Assembly (NCBI RefSeq): GCF_006349365.1
Contig: NZ_CP040899.1
Location: forward strand, 3,100,001-3,164,000
Length of the DNA stretch: 64,000 nucleotides
DNA from: Georgenia wutianyii
Lineage (GTDB): Bacteria; Actinomycetota; Actinomycetes; Actinomycetales; Actinomycetaceae
Direction: 5' to 3'
Under the pieces are notes generated by a model. It was not told where the DNA came from, made no database searches, and saw only the letters and a program-made list of their open reading frames with translations. This document shows positions 34,016 through 42,695 of the stretch, piece by piece. How positions within the stretch are numbered: the first letter of the stretch is position 1; the number at the start of each line of letters is the position of its first letter. The translations under genes were made by a program, and so were the position numbers.

Positions 34016-35032
34016 TCAGAACTGGCGGTTGGGCAGCGCCTCCTGGGCGGCCTCCGGGGAGTCGAACGTCTCGCTCGGGACGATGATGTAGGACTCCACC
34101 TCCTCGCCGGCGAGGACCTTCTCGACGACCTCCATGGCCGTCTCGCCGAACAGCGGGTTGTACTCGGCGACGAAGCTCAGGCGTCCCTCGGCGAGCGCCT
34201 CGAGGGCGTTCTGCGTGCCGTCGATGGTCGCGATCTGCACGTCGACGCCGGGCTGGAGACCGGCAGCCTCTGCGGCCAGGGCCGCCCCGAGGCCCATCTC
34301 GTCGTTCTGGGCGAAGACGATGTCGATGTCGTTGCCCTCGGAGCTCAGGACGGTCTCGAAGACGCTGCGTGCCTCCTCGGTGGACCAGTTGGCGGTCTGG
34401 GCGCCCACGCGCTCGAACTGGGGCTGGTCGTCCATGACGGCGTCCCAGCCCTCGTTGCGCTCGTTGACGACGGAGACGCCGGCCGGGCCCTCGAGGACGA
34501 AGTAGCGCCCGCCGTCGGGGAACTCGGAGACGGCCCACTCGGCGACGGCGGAGGAGACCTCCATGTTGTCCGGGGCGATGCGGCTGACGTAGAGGCTCGT
34601 GTCGTCCGGCTCGATGCCACGGTCGATGAGGATGACCGGGATCTCGGCCTCCTGCGCCCGGCGCAGGGAGTCCTCCCAGCCGGAGCCCTCGGTCGCCGAC
34701 AGGAGGATGACGTCCACGCCCTCGTCGACGAAGGAGGTGAAGGCGGAGATCTGGGAGGCCTGGTCGAGGTTGGCCGCCGGCGCGAACTTCAGCTCGTAGC
34801 CGGCCTCCTCGGTGAAGGTGTCCTGGATGTTCTGCTCGTTCGCCTGGCGCCAGGCGCCCTCCGGCCCGACCGCGACGAAGCCGACGGTGACGAGGTCGCC
34901 GTCGGCGGTGCCGCCGTCCCCCGCGTCGGTCGAGCCGTCGCTCCCGTCCCCGTTGCCGCACGCCCCCAGTGCGAGTGCTGCAACCATCGCGGTCGACGCC
35001 GCGAGGATGTGCCGAGACCTCTTCAAGCTCAT
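34016..35032 (-). CDS. Sugar-binding lipoprotein, YtfQ-like (furanose-type substrate)
   Basis: A 338-residue periplasmic-binding-protein-like lipoprotein. The signal peptide ends in the lipobox LGAC with the lipidated cysteine at residue 25. The mature part has the type I binding fold, with VGFVAVGPEGAWRQANEQN, VDVILLSATEGSGWEDSL, VILIDRGIEPDD and FAQNDEMGLGAALAAE closely following E. coli YtfQ, known to bind galactofuranose. Beside ara genes and arabinofuranosidases, L-arabinofuranose is the likely ligand (inference). The frame is open to 35059, but the ATG at 35032 has AAAGGAG at the right distance. It is the first gene of the transport/catabolism operon. Confidence 0.9.
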   Translation of the reverse strand: MSLKRSRHILAASTAMVAALALGACGNGDGSDGSTDAGDGGTADGDLVTVGFVAVGPEGAWRQANEQNIQDTFTEEAGYELKFAPAANLDQASQISAFTSFVDEGVDVILLSATEGSGWEDSLRRAQEAEIPVILIDRGIEPDDTSLYVSRIAPDNMEVSSAVAEWAVSEFPDGGRYFVLEGPAGVSVVNERNEGWDAVMDDQPQFERVGAQTANWSTEEARSVFETVLSSEGNDIDIVFAQNDEMGLGAALAAEAAGLQPGVDVQIATIDGTQNALEALAEGRLSFVAEYNPLFGETAMEVVEKVLAGEEVESYIIVPSETFDSPEAAQEALPNRQF

Positions 35033-35404
35033 TGCGATGCTCCTTTGCACTGTCGACACCCGACGTTCTCGCGGCGAGGCCGAACACGACTCTGTGATCC
35101 GGAGTTAACGCTAACATCGTGATGTGCGTCAAGTCCGCCCTCTCGATCGTGACCAGGTTGTGACGTCGCCTGCGGGCACTCCCGCACGCCCTCCGCGGCC
35201 GCGCGGATCCGCGCCGGGCCGGCGGGGCGGCAGGAGTACATTGAGCAGCACGGGCACCGCCCGGGAGGCGCCGCAGCCGAGCGTGAGGGCGCCCCTCCCG
35301 GGCGCTTCGGCGCGGCAGGCCCGTTGCGCGCTCCGGGCGTCCGCGCAGTCCTCCCCCACGGGCCGGGTCCGCGCGCAGACAGAACCGACGTACAGGAGGA
35401 TCAG
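35033..35404. other. Divergent promoter region between the ABC operon and the LacI regulator gene
   Basis: A 372-bp region without a gene. It holds the leftward promoter/operator at 35103-35132 with a leader of about 65 nt. For the rightward regulator gene no clear promoter is seen; TACATT near 35236 is a possible -10 and AGGAGGA at 35394-35400 is its ribosome site. The single operator could also control the regulator, about 290 nt away. Confidence 0.6.
35103..35132 (-). promoter_or_regulatory. Promoter with LacI-type operator for the ABC-araDA operon (site 8)
   Basis: In gene direction: -35 TTGACG (35132-35127), 18-nt spacer, -10-like TTAACT (35108-35103). GTTAGCGTTAAC (35115-35104) is the most symmetric operator of the set, with only the central position breaking the palindrome, and it overlaps the -10. 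Confidence 0.8.
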
Positions 35405-36430
35405 GTGGGCGAGACGGTGAGCACTCAGGTCAGGCGACCGCCGGTGATGTCGGACGTCGCTGCGCGCGCGGGTGTCTCCCACCAGACCGTCTCCCGCGTC
35501 CTCAACACCCCCGAGCTCGTCCGCCCCGAGACCCAGGAGCGGGTCCGCGCGGCGATCAAGGAGCTCGGCTACCGCCGCAACCTCTCCGCCCGCGCGCTGG
35601 CGACGAGCCGCACGCGGATGATCGGCGTCATCAACCCCTCGATCCGCCGCCTCGGCCCCAGCCACACGACGATGGCGATCCAGGAGGCCGCCCGGCAGGC
35701 CGGCTACGCGACGATCTCCGCGAGCGCCGAGGACACCGCCGCCAACCCCCACGAGACGCTCGACTTCTTCCTCAGCCTCGCGGTCGAGGGCGTCGTCGTC
35801 GTGGCCCCGACCACCGACATCGCCGAGGCGACCCTCGGGCTCGCCGGCTCCCTGCCCATCGTCATCATCGCCGCGGGTCTCGCGGTCGAGCAGCCGTTCC
35901 ACCTCGTCGCCGTCGACCACGAGCGCGGCGCGCACGACGCCACCCGCCACCTCATCGACCTCGGGCACCGCGACATCGTCCACGTCGCCGGCCCGGAGAA
36001 CTGGTTCGACGCCCGTGCCCGCGTCGCCGGCTGGCGCGCCGCGCTGCAGGAGGCCGGCCTCCCCGTCCCCGAGGTCGTCCCCGGCGGCTGGGACGCCAGT
36101 CAGGGCTACGAGGCGATGCAGGAGGTCCTGCGCCGCCCGACGCTCCCCACGGCCGTCTTCGCGGCGAACGACCTGCTCGCCCTCGGCGTCATGCGTGCGC
36201 TCCACGAGGCGGGCGTGCGCATCCCCGAGGACGTTGCCGTCGTCGGCTACGACGACGTCGCCGGCAGCGACTACTACCACCCGCCGCTCACCACCGTGCG
36301 CCAGCCGTTCGACGAGGTCGGACGCCAGGCCATCGAGGTGCTCCTCGCCGTCATCGACGGCGAGGACCCCGCCGAGATCCTCTCCCGTCCCGAGCTCGTC
36401 GTGCGCGAGTCCTCGGGCGGGCCCCGCTGA
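35405..36430 (+). CDS. LacI-family transcriptional regulator, predicted repressor of the arabinose/arabinan regulon
   Basis: A 341-residue LacI/GalR regulator. The N-terminal HTH and hinge helix read MSDVAARAGVSHQTVSRVLN, then a hinge region around GYRRNLSARALATSRTRMIGV. The remaining 280 residues are a type I periplasmic-binding-protein fold with the effector-site motifs of the family (AANDLLALGVMRALHEAG, VAVVGYDDVAGSDYYHPPLTTVRQP). The GTG at 35405 with AGGAGGA five nt upstream is chosen over the longer open frame from 35324. It is divergent from the ABC operon. The effector is probably L-arabinose or an arabinoside (inference). It is the only regulator in the locus and the natural binder of the eight palindromes. 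Confidence 0.9.
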   Translation: MGETVSTQVRRPPVMSDVAARAGVSHQTVSRVLNTPELVRPETQERVRAAIKELGYRRNLSARALATSRTRMIGVINPSIRRLGPSHTTMAIQEAARQAGYATISASAEDTAANPHETLDFFLSLAVEGVVVVAPTTDIAEATLGLAGSLPIVIIAAGLAVEQPFHLVAVDHERGAHDATRHLIDLGHRDIVHVAGPENWFDARARVAGWRAALQEAGLPVPEVVPGGWDASQGYEAMQEVLRRPTLPTAVFAANDLLALGVMRALHEAGVRIPEDVAVVGYDDVAGSDYYHPPLTTVRQPFDEVGRQAIEVLLAVIDGEDPAEILSRPELVVRESSGGPR

Positions 36431-36443
36431 CCCGAGGAGTACC

Positions 36444-37328
36444 GTGCCCGTCCCTGCCCCCGCCGTCGAGCTCACCGCCGGTGACTACGCCGCGACCGTC
36501 GTGCCCACCGGAGCCGGCCTCGCGTCCCTGACGTGGCGGGGCCGCCACGTCGTCGTGCCGCACGAGCCGGAGGAGCTCCCGCTCGGGTACCTCGGCAAGA
36601 CGCTCGTGCCGTGGCCCAACCGCATCGCCGACGGCACCTACGAGTACGACGGCGAGCGCCACGAGGTCCCGGTCAACGAGCGCGCCACGGGCGCGGCGCT
36701 GCACGGCCTGGCGTGCTGGAGCGTGTGGCAGGTCGTGGAGCGCTCGGCCGAGCACGTCGTCCTCGAGCTCGAGCTCGCCCCCCGCTACGGCTACCCGTTC
36801 CACCTCCACAGCAGCGTCACCTACCGCCTCTCCCCCGAGGGCGGGCTCGACGTCCGGATCACCTCGCGGAACATCGGCACCCGGACCGCGCCCTACGGCT
36901 CCTCGACCCACCCCTACCTCACGTGCGACCTGCGTCCCGTCGACGAGTGCACCCTCCGCGTGCCGGCGACCACGGTCCTCACCGTCGACGAGCGGCTGCG
37001 CCCGGTCGCGACCTCACCGGCGGGCGACGTCGGGCTCGACCTGCCGGGGACGGCGCCGATGGGCACGACGCAGGTCGACCACGCCTTCACCGGCCTGCCC
37101 GACGGCGGGTGGACGGTCTCCCTCGCGGACGAGTCCCTGCGGGTGCGCCTGCACGCCGACGCCCCGTGGGTGCAGGTCTACAGCGGCGAGCGGGTCGAGC
37201 GGCGCGGCGTGGCCGTCGAGCCGATGACCTGCCCGCCCGACGCCTTCAACTCCGGCACCGACCTCGTCGAGCTCGCCCCCGGCGAGTCGCACACGCTCGC
37301 GCTGCGCATCGACGCCGTCGAGGGCTGA
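36444..37328 (+). CDS. Aldose 1-epimerase family protein
   Basis: A 294-residue galactose-mutarotase-like protein. GKTLVPWPNRIADGTYEYDG and ALHGLACWSVWQVV contain the conserved Asn-Arg and His of the family. The second active-site His lies in YGSSTHPYLTCD, and the late acidic residue is expected in VQVYSGERVERRGVAVEP. It would interconvert sugar anomers; beside the ara genes, arabinose is the likely substrate. It follows the regulator by 13 nt with GAGGAG as ribosome site, so the two form one operon. Confidence 0.85.
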   Translation: MPVPAPAVELTAGDYAATVVPTGAGLASLTWRGRHVVVPHEPEELPLGYLGKTLVPWPNRIADGTYEYDGERHEVPVNERATGAALHGLACWSVWQVVERSAEHVVLELELAPRYGYPFHLHSSVTYRLSPEGGLDVRITSRNIGTRTAPYGSSTHPYLTCDLRPVDECTLRVPATTVLTVDERLRPVATSPAGDVGLDLPGTAPMGTTQVDHAFTGLPDGGWTVSLADESLRVRLHADAPWVQVYSGERVERRGVAVEPMTCPPDAFNSGTDLVELAPGESHTLALRIDAVEG

Positions 37329-37357
37329 GTGTCGGACCCCGTCGGTACCGTCGTGGC

Positions 37358-38737
37358 ATGAGCACCAGGACCCAGCAGCGCCCCGCCTACCGCTGCACCG
37401 AGTGCGGCTGGAGCACGGCCAAGTGGGTCGGGCGCTGCGGGGAGTGCCAGGCCTGGGGCACGGTGGGCGAGGCGGGCGGCGCCCCCACCCGCGCCCCGGC
37501 CCCGGCCCGCCCCGCCGTCGCCGCCCAGCCCATCGGCGACGTCGACGTCGAGACGGCGCGCGCCCGGCCCTCCGGGGTCGGGGAGCTCGACCGCGTGCTC
37601 GGCGGCGGGATCGTCCCCGGCGCCGTCGTCCTCCTCGCCGGGGAGCCGGGAGCCGGCAAGTCGACCCTGCTGCTCGACGTCGCCGCCCGCGCCGCGCAGT
37701 CGGGACCGGGCTCGGTCCTCTACGTCACCGGGGAGGAGTCGGCGAGCCAGGTGCGGCTGCGCGCCGAGCGCATCGGCGCCATGGCCCCGCGCCTGCTGCT
37801 CACCGCGGAGAACGACCTCGCCACCGTCCTGGGTCACATCGAGGCCGCCGACCCCTCGCTCGTCGTCGTCGACTCCGTCCAGACCATCGCCTCGGCGGCG
37901 GTCGACGGCGCGGCCGGCGGCGTGAGCCAGGTGCGCGAGGTGGCCGCGGCCCTCATCGGCGCGGCGAAGAAGCGCCACGTGCCGGTCATCCTCGTCGGGC
38001 ACGTGACCAAGGACGGCTCCCTCGCCGGTCCCCGCGTGCTCGAGCACCTCGTCGACGTCGTCTGCCAGTTCGACGGGGACCGCCACTCCCGGCTGCGTCT
38101 CCTGCGCGCGACGAAGAACCGGTACGGCCCCACCGACGAGGTCGGCTGCTTCGACCTGTCGGACACGGGCATCACCGGCCTGGCCGACCCCTCGGGACTC
38201 TTCCTCTCCGAGGACCGCACCACCCCCGTCCCGGGGACGTGCGCCTCGGTGAGCCTCGAGGGCCGCCGGCCGATGCCGACGGAGATCCAGGCGCTCGTCG
38301 CCGCGAGCTCGCTGAGCAACCCGCGCCGCACCACCTCGGGAGTCGACGGCTCCCGGACCTCGATGACCCTCGCCGTGCTCCAGGCCCGCCTCGGCCTCGA
38401 CCTCGGCGGCCGGGACGTCTACGTGTCCACCGTCGGCGGCGCGCGCGCCGTCGAGCCGGCCGTCGACCTCGCGGTGGCGCTGTCCGTCGCGAGCGCCGCC
38501 GCGGACCGGCCGCTGGTCCGCGGCGTCGTCGCCATCGGCGAGGTCGGCCTCACCGGTGACGTGCGGGCCACCGTCGGGGTCCAGCGGCGGCTCAGCGAGG
38601 CCGCCCGGCTCGGCTTCACCACCGCGCTCGTCCCCCGGCACGGCGCCGACCAGCTCAAGGCGGTCGAGGGCATGCGGGTGCACCCCGTGGCCAACGTCCA
38701 GGAGGCGCTCCTCGTCGCCCTTCCCCACGAGGTCTGA
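37358..38737 (+). CDS. radA: DNA repair protein RadA
   Basis: A 459-residue RecA-like branch-migration helicase. An N-terminal C4 zinc finger (CTECGWSTAKWVGRCGECQA), a RecA core with Walker A GEPGAGKST near residue 94, Walker B LVVVDSVQT, the RadA-specific KNRYG motif (ATKNRYGPTDEVG) and a C-terminal Lon-protease-like domain (VYVSTVGGARAVEPAVDLAV). A TACCGT about 10 nt before the ATG suggests a nearly leaderless transcript. disA follows in the usual actinobacterial order. Confidence 0.96.
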   Translation: MSTRTQQRPAYRCTECGWSTAKWVGRCGECQAWGTVGEAGGAPTRAPAPARPAVAAQPIGDVDVETARARPSGVGELDRVLGGGIVPGAVVLLAGEPGAGKSTLLLDVAARAAQSGPGSVLYVTGEESASQVRLRAERIGAMAPRLLLTAENDLATVLGHIEAADPSLVVVDSVQTIASAAVDGAAGGVSQVREVAAALIGAAKKRHVPVILVGHVTKDGSLAGPRVLEHLVDVVCQFDGDRHSRLRLLRATKNRYGPTDEVGCFDLSDTGITGLADPSGLFLSEDRTTPVPGTCASVSLEGRRPMPTEIQALVAASSLSNPRRTTSGVDGSRTSMTLAVLQARLGLDLGGRDVYVSTVGGARAVEPAVDLAVALSVASAAADRPLVRGVVAIGEVGLTGDVRATVGVQRRLSEAARLGFTTALVPRHGADQLKAVEGMRVHPVANVQEALLVALPHEV

Positions 38738-38832
38738 GGGCCGCCCGAACCGTCCGGGCAGCTCCTGCCACGGCCGTAGGATGAACCGCGGGGCGTCGCG
38801 ACGCCCCCCGCACCGACACCCGAGGAGAGCAC

Positions 38833-39906
38833 GTGGCCGAGAAGCTCGACACGCTGCTGCGCGCCACGCTGCAGGCGGTCGCGCCAGGCACCGAGCTGCG
38901 TGACGGACTGGAGCGCATCCTGCGCGGCCGGACCGGCGCGCTCATCGTCCTCGGCTACGACGACGTCGTCGAGAGCCTGTGCTCCGGCGGCTTCGACCTC
39001 GACGTGGAGTTCTCCGCCACCCGGCTGCGCGAGCTCGCCAAGATGGACGGCGCCGTCGTCGTCGACTACCCGCGCCGACGCATCCGGCGCGCCAACGTCC
39101 AGCTCATGCCGGACACGAGCGTGGAGACGAGCGAGTCCGGCATGCGCCACCGCACGGCCGAGCGCGTGGCGAAGCAGACCGGCTTCCCGGTGATCACGGT
39201 GAGCCAGTCGATGCGCATCGTCGCCCTGTACGTGGCCGGCGTGCGCCACGTCGTCGAGGACTCCAGCGCCATCCTGTCCCGCGCCAACCAGGCCCTGGCC
39301 ACCCTCGAGCGGTACAAGGCCCGCCTCGACGAGGTCTCCGGCACGCTGGCGGCGCTGGAGATCGAGGACCTCGTCACCGTCCGCGACGTCACGACCGTCG
39401 TCCAGCGCCTGGAGATGGTCTCGCGGATCTCGGCGGAGATCGACGGCTACGTCGTCGAGCTCGGGGCCGACGGACGCCTGCTGTCCCTCCAGCTCGACGA
39501 GCTCATCGGGGGCCTGGCACCGGACCGCGAGTACATCATCCGGGACTACAGCGCCCGCGCCGGAGACGGCGTCGCCGGCGTCCTCGCCCGGCTCGCGGCG
39601 CTCACCTCGACCGAGCTCATCGAGATGTCGGCGATCGCGCGCGCCCTGGGCGTCGGCGGGCCGGACGGCCAGTCCCTCGACGACCCGCTGAGCCCGCGCG
39701 GCTACCGGATGCTCTCCCGCATCCCCCGCCTGCCCGCCTCGGTCGTCACCGCCCTCGTCGAGCACCTCGGGCCGCTGCAGAAGCTGCTCGCGGCGAGCAC
39801 CGACGACCTCCAGCAGGTGGACGGCGTCGGCCCGCAGCGAGCGCGGTCGGTGCGCGAGGGCCTGTCCCGGCTCGCCGAGTCCTCGATCCTCGAGCGCTAC
39901 GTCTGA
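38833..39906 (+). CDS. disA: DNA integrity scanning diadenylate cyclase DisA
   Basis: A 357-residue enzyme that makes c-di-AMP from ATP and scans DNA for branched structures. The DAC domain (about 1-150) has both catalytic motifs, DGA in [11 protein letters not shown] and RHR in [11 protein letters not shown] helical linker (about 150-280) leads to a C-terminal HhH DNA-binding region with [15 protein letters not shown]. The GTG start follows GAGGAG. RadA, its neighbour, is known to interact with DisA in other bacteria. Confidence 0.96.
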   Translation: MAEKLDTLLRATLQAVAPGTELRDGLERILRGRTGALIVLGYDDVVESLCSGGFDLDVEFSATRLRELAKMDGAVVVDYPRRRIRRANVQLMPDTSVETSESGMRHRTAERVAKQTGFPVITVSQSMRIVALYVAGVRHVVEDSSAILSRANQALATLERYKARLDEVSGTLAALEIEDLVTVRDVTTVVQRLEMVSRISAEIDGYVVELGADGRLLSLQLDELIGGLAPDREYIIRDYSARAGDGVAGVLARLAALTSTELIEMSAIARALGVGGPDGQSLDDPLSPRGYRMLSRIPRLPASVVTALVEHLGPLQKLLAASTDDLQQVDGVGPQRARSVREGLSRLAESSILERYV

Positions 39907-39912
39907 CCCGGC

Positions 39913-40548
39913 TCAGCCGATCGTGAAGACGACCGGCTCGCCGCCCACGGGCTGGCCACCGAGGGTGAGGCCCACCCGGTAGGTCCCGGCTCCCGCGAAC
40001 GGCTGGTCGGCCGGGCACCCCTCGGCGGAGCGTCGACCGTCCCAGGCCAGGCTCACCGGTGCCTCGGCCCCGGCGTCCAGGAGGAGCTCGTTGGTCGCGT
40101 CCCCCGCGCACTGCGCCGAGGTCCACACCTGGTCCGCGCCGGAGACGACCGTCGCGACGAGCGCGCGCGGCCCGGCGTCGAGCAGGCACGGGCCCTGGCC
40201 GGCGTTGCGCACGGTCACCTGGAAGGTCGTGCCCGAGCCGACGGCGAGCGCGGCGGGCTCCAGCGCGACGCGCGCCTCCACGGTGCCCGCGTCGCACGCG
40301 GCGACGCCGCCCGTGGTGGGCTCGGGGGTCGGCGCGGGGGTCGTGGGCGCCTCGGTGGGCTGCTCCTGCGCTTCCGGCGTCCCCTCGCCCGAGGAGGGCG
40401 GGGCCGCACCGGCGTCCCGGCCGAGCAGGGCGCTGACGCCCCACACGATGCCGCCGACGAGGAGGAGGAGCACGAGCAGGGCCACGGCCCTGCGGCGCCA
40501 GTAGACCGACGGAGGGTGGCGGCGGCGGGGACCTGTCGAGCTGCTCAC
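39913..40548 (-). CDS. Membrane-anchored extracytoplasmic protein of unknown function (DUF4232-like)
   Basis: A 211-residue protein with a basic N terminus, one membrane helix (VALLVLLLLVGGIVWGVSAL, about 22-42), a Pro/Thr/Glu-rich spacer and an extracytoplasmic beta-sandwich of about 130 residues with four cysteines (ACDAGT, GPCLLD, SAQCAGD, EGCPADQ) likely paired as disulfides. The layout resembles actinobacterial DUF4232 proteins, of unknown role. GTG at 40548 is taken as start; the frame stays open far upstream through mutY and is a shadow there. It converges on disA with 6 nt between stops. Confidence 0.65.
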   Translation of the reverse strand: MSSSTGPRRRHPPSVYWRRRAVALLVLLLLVGGIVWGVSALLGRDAGAAPPSSGEGTPEAQEQPTEAPTTPAPTPEPTTGGVAACDAGTVEARVALEPAALAVGSGTTFQVTVRNAGQGPCLLDAGPRALVATVVSGADQVWTSAQCAGDATNELLLDAGAEAPVSLAWDGRRSAEGCPADQPFAGAGTYRVGLTLGGQPVGGEPVVFTIG

Positions 40549-40617
40549 GCCACGACGGTAGGCACGCCCGGCGCCCTGGCGGCGACGGCTCGCCGGGAGG
40601 AGGCAGACTTGGGCACG

Positions 40618-41502
40618 ATGCACGACCTCCACACCACCGTCGCCGCCTGGTATGCCCGCCATGCCCGCGACCTGCCGTGGCGCCGGCCCGGCACGACGCC
40701 GTGGGGCGTGCTCGTCAGCGAGGTCATGTCCCAGCAGACCCCGGTCGCCCGGGTCGCCCCGGTGTGGGAGCAGTGGATGGAGCGCTGGCCGCGGCCCGCC
40801 GACCTCGCCGCCGCCTCCCCGGCCGACGTCCTGCGTGCCTGGCACGGTCTGGGCTACCCCCGGCGGGCCCTGCGGCTGCGCGAGTGCGCCGCCGCCGTCG
40901 CCGGCCGCTTCGCCGGGGAGGTGCCGGAGGGTGAGGAGGAGCTGCGCTCGCTGCCCGGAGTGGGGGACTACACGGCGGCGGCCGTCGCAAGCTTCGCCCA
41001 CGGCCGACGGGCCCTCGTCCTGGACACGAACGTCCGGCGCGTGCTCACCCGGGTGTCGGAGGGGCGGGCGCTGCCGCCGCCCGCACTCACCGTCGCCGAG
41101 CGCGCCCACGCCGCCGGTCTGCTGCCCGCCGACCCGGCGCTGGCGGTGCGGTGGAACGAGGGGGTCATGGAGCTCGGCGCGCTCGTGTGCACCGCGCGCT
41201 CACCGCGGTGCCCGCAGTGCCCGCTGGCCGACCGCTGCCGGTGGCGCCTGGCCGGCTCCCCGCCGGACGCCGACGCCCCACGGCGCCGCACCCAGGCCTG
41301 GCACGGCACCGACCGCCAGGCACGGGGCCGGGTCATGGCGCGCCTGCGCGCGCTGCCGGACGGCGCGAGCCTGGCCGAGGAGGAGCTGCTCGCCGGGCTG
41401 ACGGCCGCCGACCCGCAGCAGCCGCAGCGCGCCCTCGCCGGACTCCTCGCCGACGGCCTCGTCGGGCAGCCCGCCCCCGGCCGTTACGCCCTGCCGTCCT
41501 GA
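40618..41502 (+). CDS. mutY: A/G-specific adenine glycosylase
   Basis: A 294-residue base-excision glycosylase that removes adenine opposite 8-oxoguanine. The N-terminal WYARHARDLPWRRPGTTPW and SEVMSQQTPV are MutY signatures. The helix-hairpin-helix LPGVGDYTAAAV is followed by the catalytic Asp in VLDTNVRRVL and the 4Fe-4S cysteines in CTARSPRCPQCPLADRC. The MutT-like C-terminal domain is reduced to about 70 residues. The ATG at 40618 is used; an in-frame TTG at 40609 has a better-spaced GGGAGG and could be the true start. Confidence 0.93.
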   Translation: MHDLHTTVAAWYARHARDLPWRRPGTTPWGVLVSEVMSQQTPVARVAPVWEQWMERWPRPADLAAASPADVLRAWHGLGYPRRALRLRECAAAVAGRFAGEVPEGEEELRSLPGVGDYTAAAVASFAHGRRALVLDTNVRRVLTRVSEGRALPPPALTVAERAHAAGLLPADPALAVRWNEGVMELGALVCTARSPRCPQCPLADRCRWRLAGSPPDADAPRRRTQAWHGTDRQARGRVMARLRALPDGASLAEEELLAGLTAADPQQPQRALAGLLADGLVGQPAPGRYALPS

Positions 41503-41567
41503 CCCTGTGGCCCGTCGCACCCGCCCACCGCGCCGGGCAGGGTCCTGGCCACCGTAGGGTTTCGGGT

Positions 41568-42020
41568 GTGGAGAGCCCCTCGGTACCCCAGGACGTCCTC
41601 GTCGCCCGCGCGATCCGCGCCCTGCGTGACGCGGTCGTGGCGTGCGGCGCCGCCTGCCTCGGCCTGGCGGTCGTCGCCGCCGCGATCCTCGCCCTCAGCG
41701 GCTCGGACCCGACGCTCGTCGGCCCGGCGGTGTCCGTCCTCGGCGGCGGGCAGCTCCTCGCGATCGTCGGGGCGGTCGTCGGCGCACTGGGGCTGCGGGG
41801 CGTGCTCGCCGGCCGTCCCCCCGCGCAGACCCTCACGGTGACGTCGGCGCGCCTGCACCGGGTCCAGCTGGCGGCGCTCGTGTGGTGCGTCGTCGCGGTC
41901 GCGGCGTGGACCGTCGTCGAGCCGGCGACGGCGGTGCTCACCCTCGCCCTCGGTGTCGTGTCCGCCCAGCTCACCCTCGTCGTCGTCCTCGTCCGCCGGC
42001 GGCTGGCGCAGGCGCGCTGA
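41568..42020 (+). CDS. Small integral membrane protein of unknown function
   Basis: A 150-residue protein with four predicted membrane helices (around 28-48, 55-78, 98-118 and 122-143) and a basic end (RRRLAQAR). It resembles no family I can name. A TAGGGT a few bases before the GTG at 41568 suggests a leaderless message. The kinase-like gene follows 12 nt after its stop and is probably co-transcribed. Confidence 0.65.
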   Translation: MESPSVPQDVLVARAIRALRDAVVACGAACLGLAVVAAAILALSGSDPTLVGPAVSVLGGGQLLAIVGAVVGALGLRGVLAGRPPAQTLTVTSARLHRVQLAALVWCVVAVAAWTVVEPATAVLTLALGVVSAQLTLVVVLVRRRLAQAR

Positions 42021-42032
42021 CCGCGCCCGGCC

Positions 42033-42695
42033 ATGGCCGCAACGACCCGTCCCGTCGTCCTGTCCGCGGACGTGCCCACGCTCGTCGCGCGCGCCCGGGC
42101 GATGCTCGCGGGCGAGGGCCGCCGGGTCCTCGGGCTCGCCGGGCCACCCGGCGCGGGGAAGTCGACCCTGGCCGCCGAGCTCGTCGCGGCGCTGGCCCCC
42201 CACGCCGCGCTCGTCCCGATGGACGGCTTCCACCTGAGCAACGCGGTGCTCCACGCGCTCGGCCGGCGCGGCCGCAAGGGCGCCCCGGACACCTTCGACG
42301 CCGCCGGCTACGCCCACCTGCTCGCCCGGCTGCGCGACCCCCGGGAGGGCACCGTCTACGCACCGGACTTCGACCGCACGCTGGACGAGCCGGTCGCGGC
42401 GGGCATCCCCGTCGGGCCCGAGGTGCGGCTCGTGGTGACGGAGGGCAACTACCTCCTGCTCGACGACCCGGCCTGGCGGGCGGCCGCGGCCCACCTCGAC
42501 GCCACCTGGTACGTCGACCTCGAGGACGAGGAGCGGCGCCGCCGGTTGCGGGCACGGCACGAGGCCCACGGGATGGACCCGCGGGCCGCCGCCGCGTGGA
42601 CGCTGGGCACCGACGAGCCGAACGCCGCGCTCGTGCGCGCGGTGCGGGACAGGGCCGACCTCGTCCTCACCCTGCGCGAGGCCGCGTCGGGCTAG
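42033..42695 (+). CDS. Nucleoside/nucleotide kinase family protein (uridine-kinase-like P-loop)
   Basis: A 220-residue P-loop kinase. Walker A is GPPGAGKSTLAAEL near residues 38-51. MDGFHLSNAVL and the following RRGRKGAPDTFDAAGY are the substrate-binding motifs shared with uridine kinase, pantothenate kinase and yeast Yfh7-like proteins. The substrate cannot be deduced; nucleosides, pantothenate or a sugar are all possible. Its stop codon overlaps that of the convergent acetyltransferase gene. Confidence 0.75.
   Translation: MAATTRPVVLSADVPTLVARARAMLAGEGRRVLGLAGPPGAGKSTLAAELVAALAPHAALVPMDGFHLSNAVLHALGRRGRKGAPDTFDAAGYAHLLARLRDPREGTVYAPDFDRTLDEPVAAGIPVGPEVRLVVTEGNYLLLDDPAWRAAAAHLDATWYVDLEDEERRRRLRARHEAHGMDPRAAAAWTLGTDEPNAALVRAVRDRADLVLTLREAASG

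Noticed and set aside
38786..38812. GC palindrome in the radA-disA gap considered as a riboswitch
   Set aside because: Only a short simple hairpin is present, with no conserved multi-helix core of a known riboswitch class.
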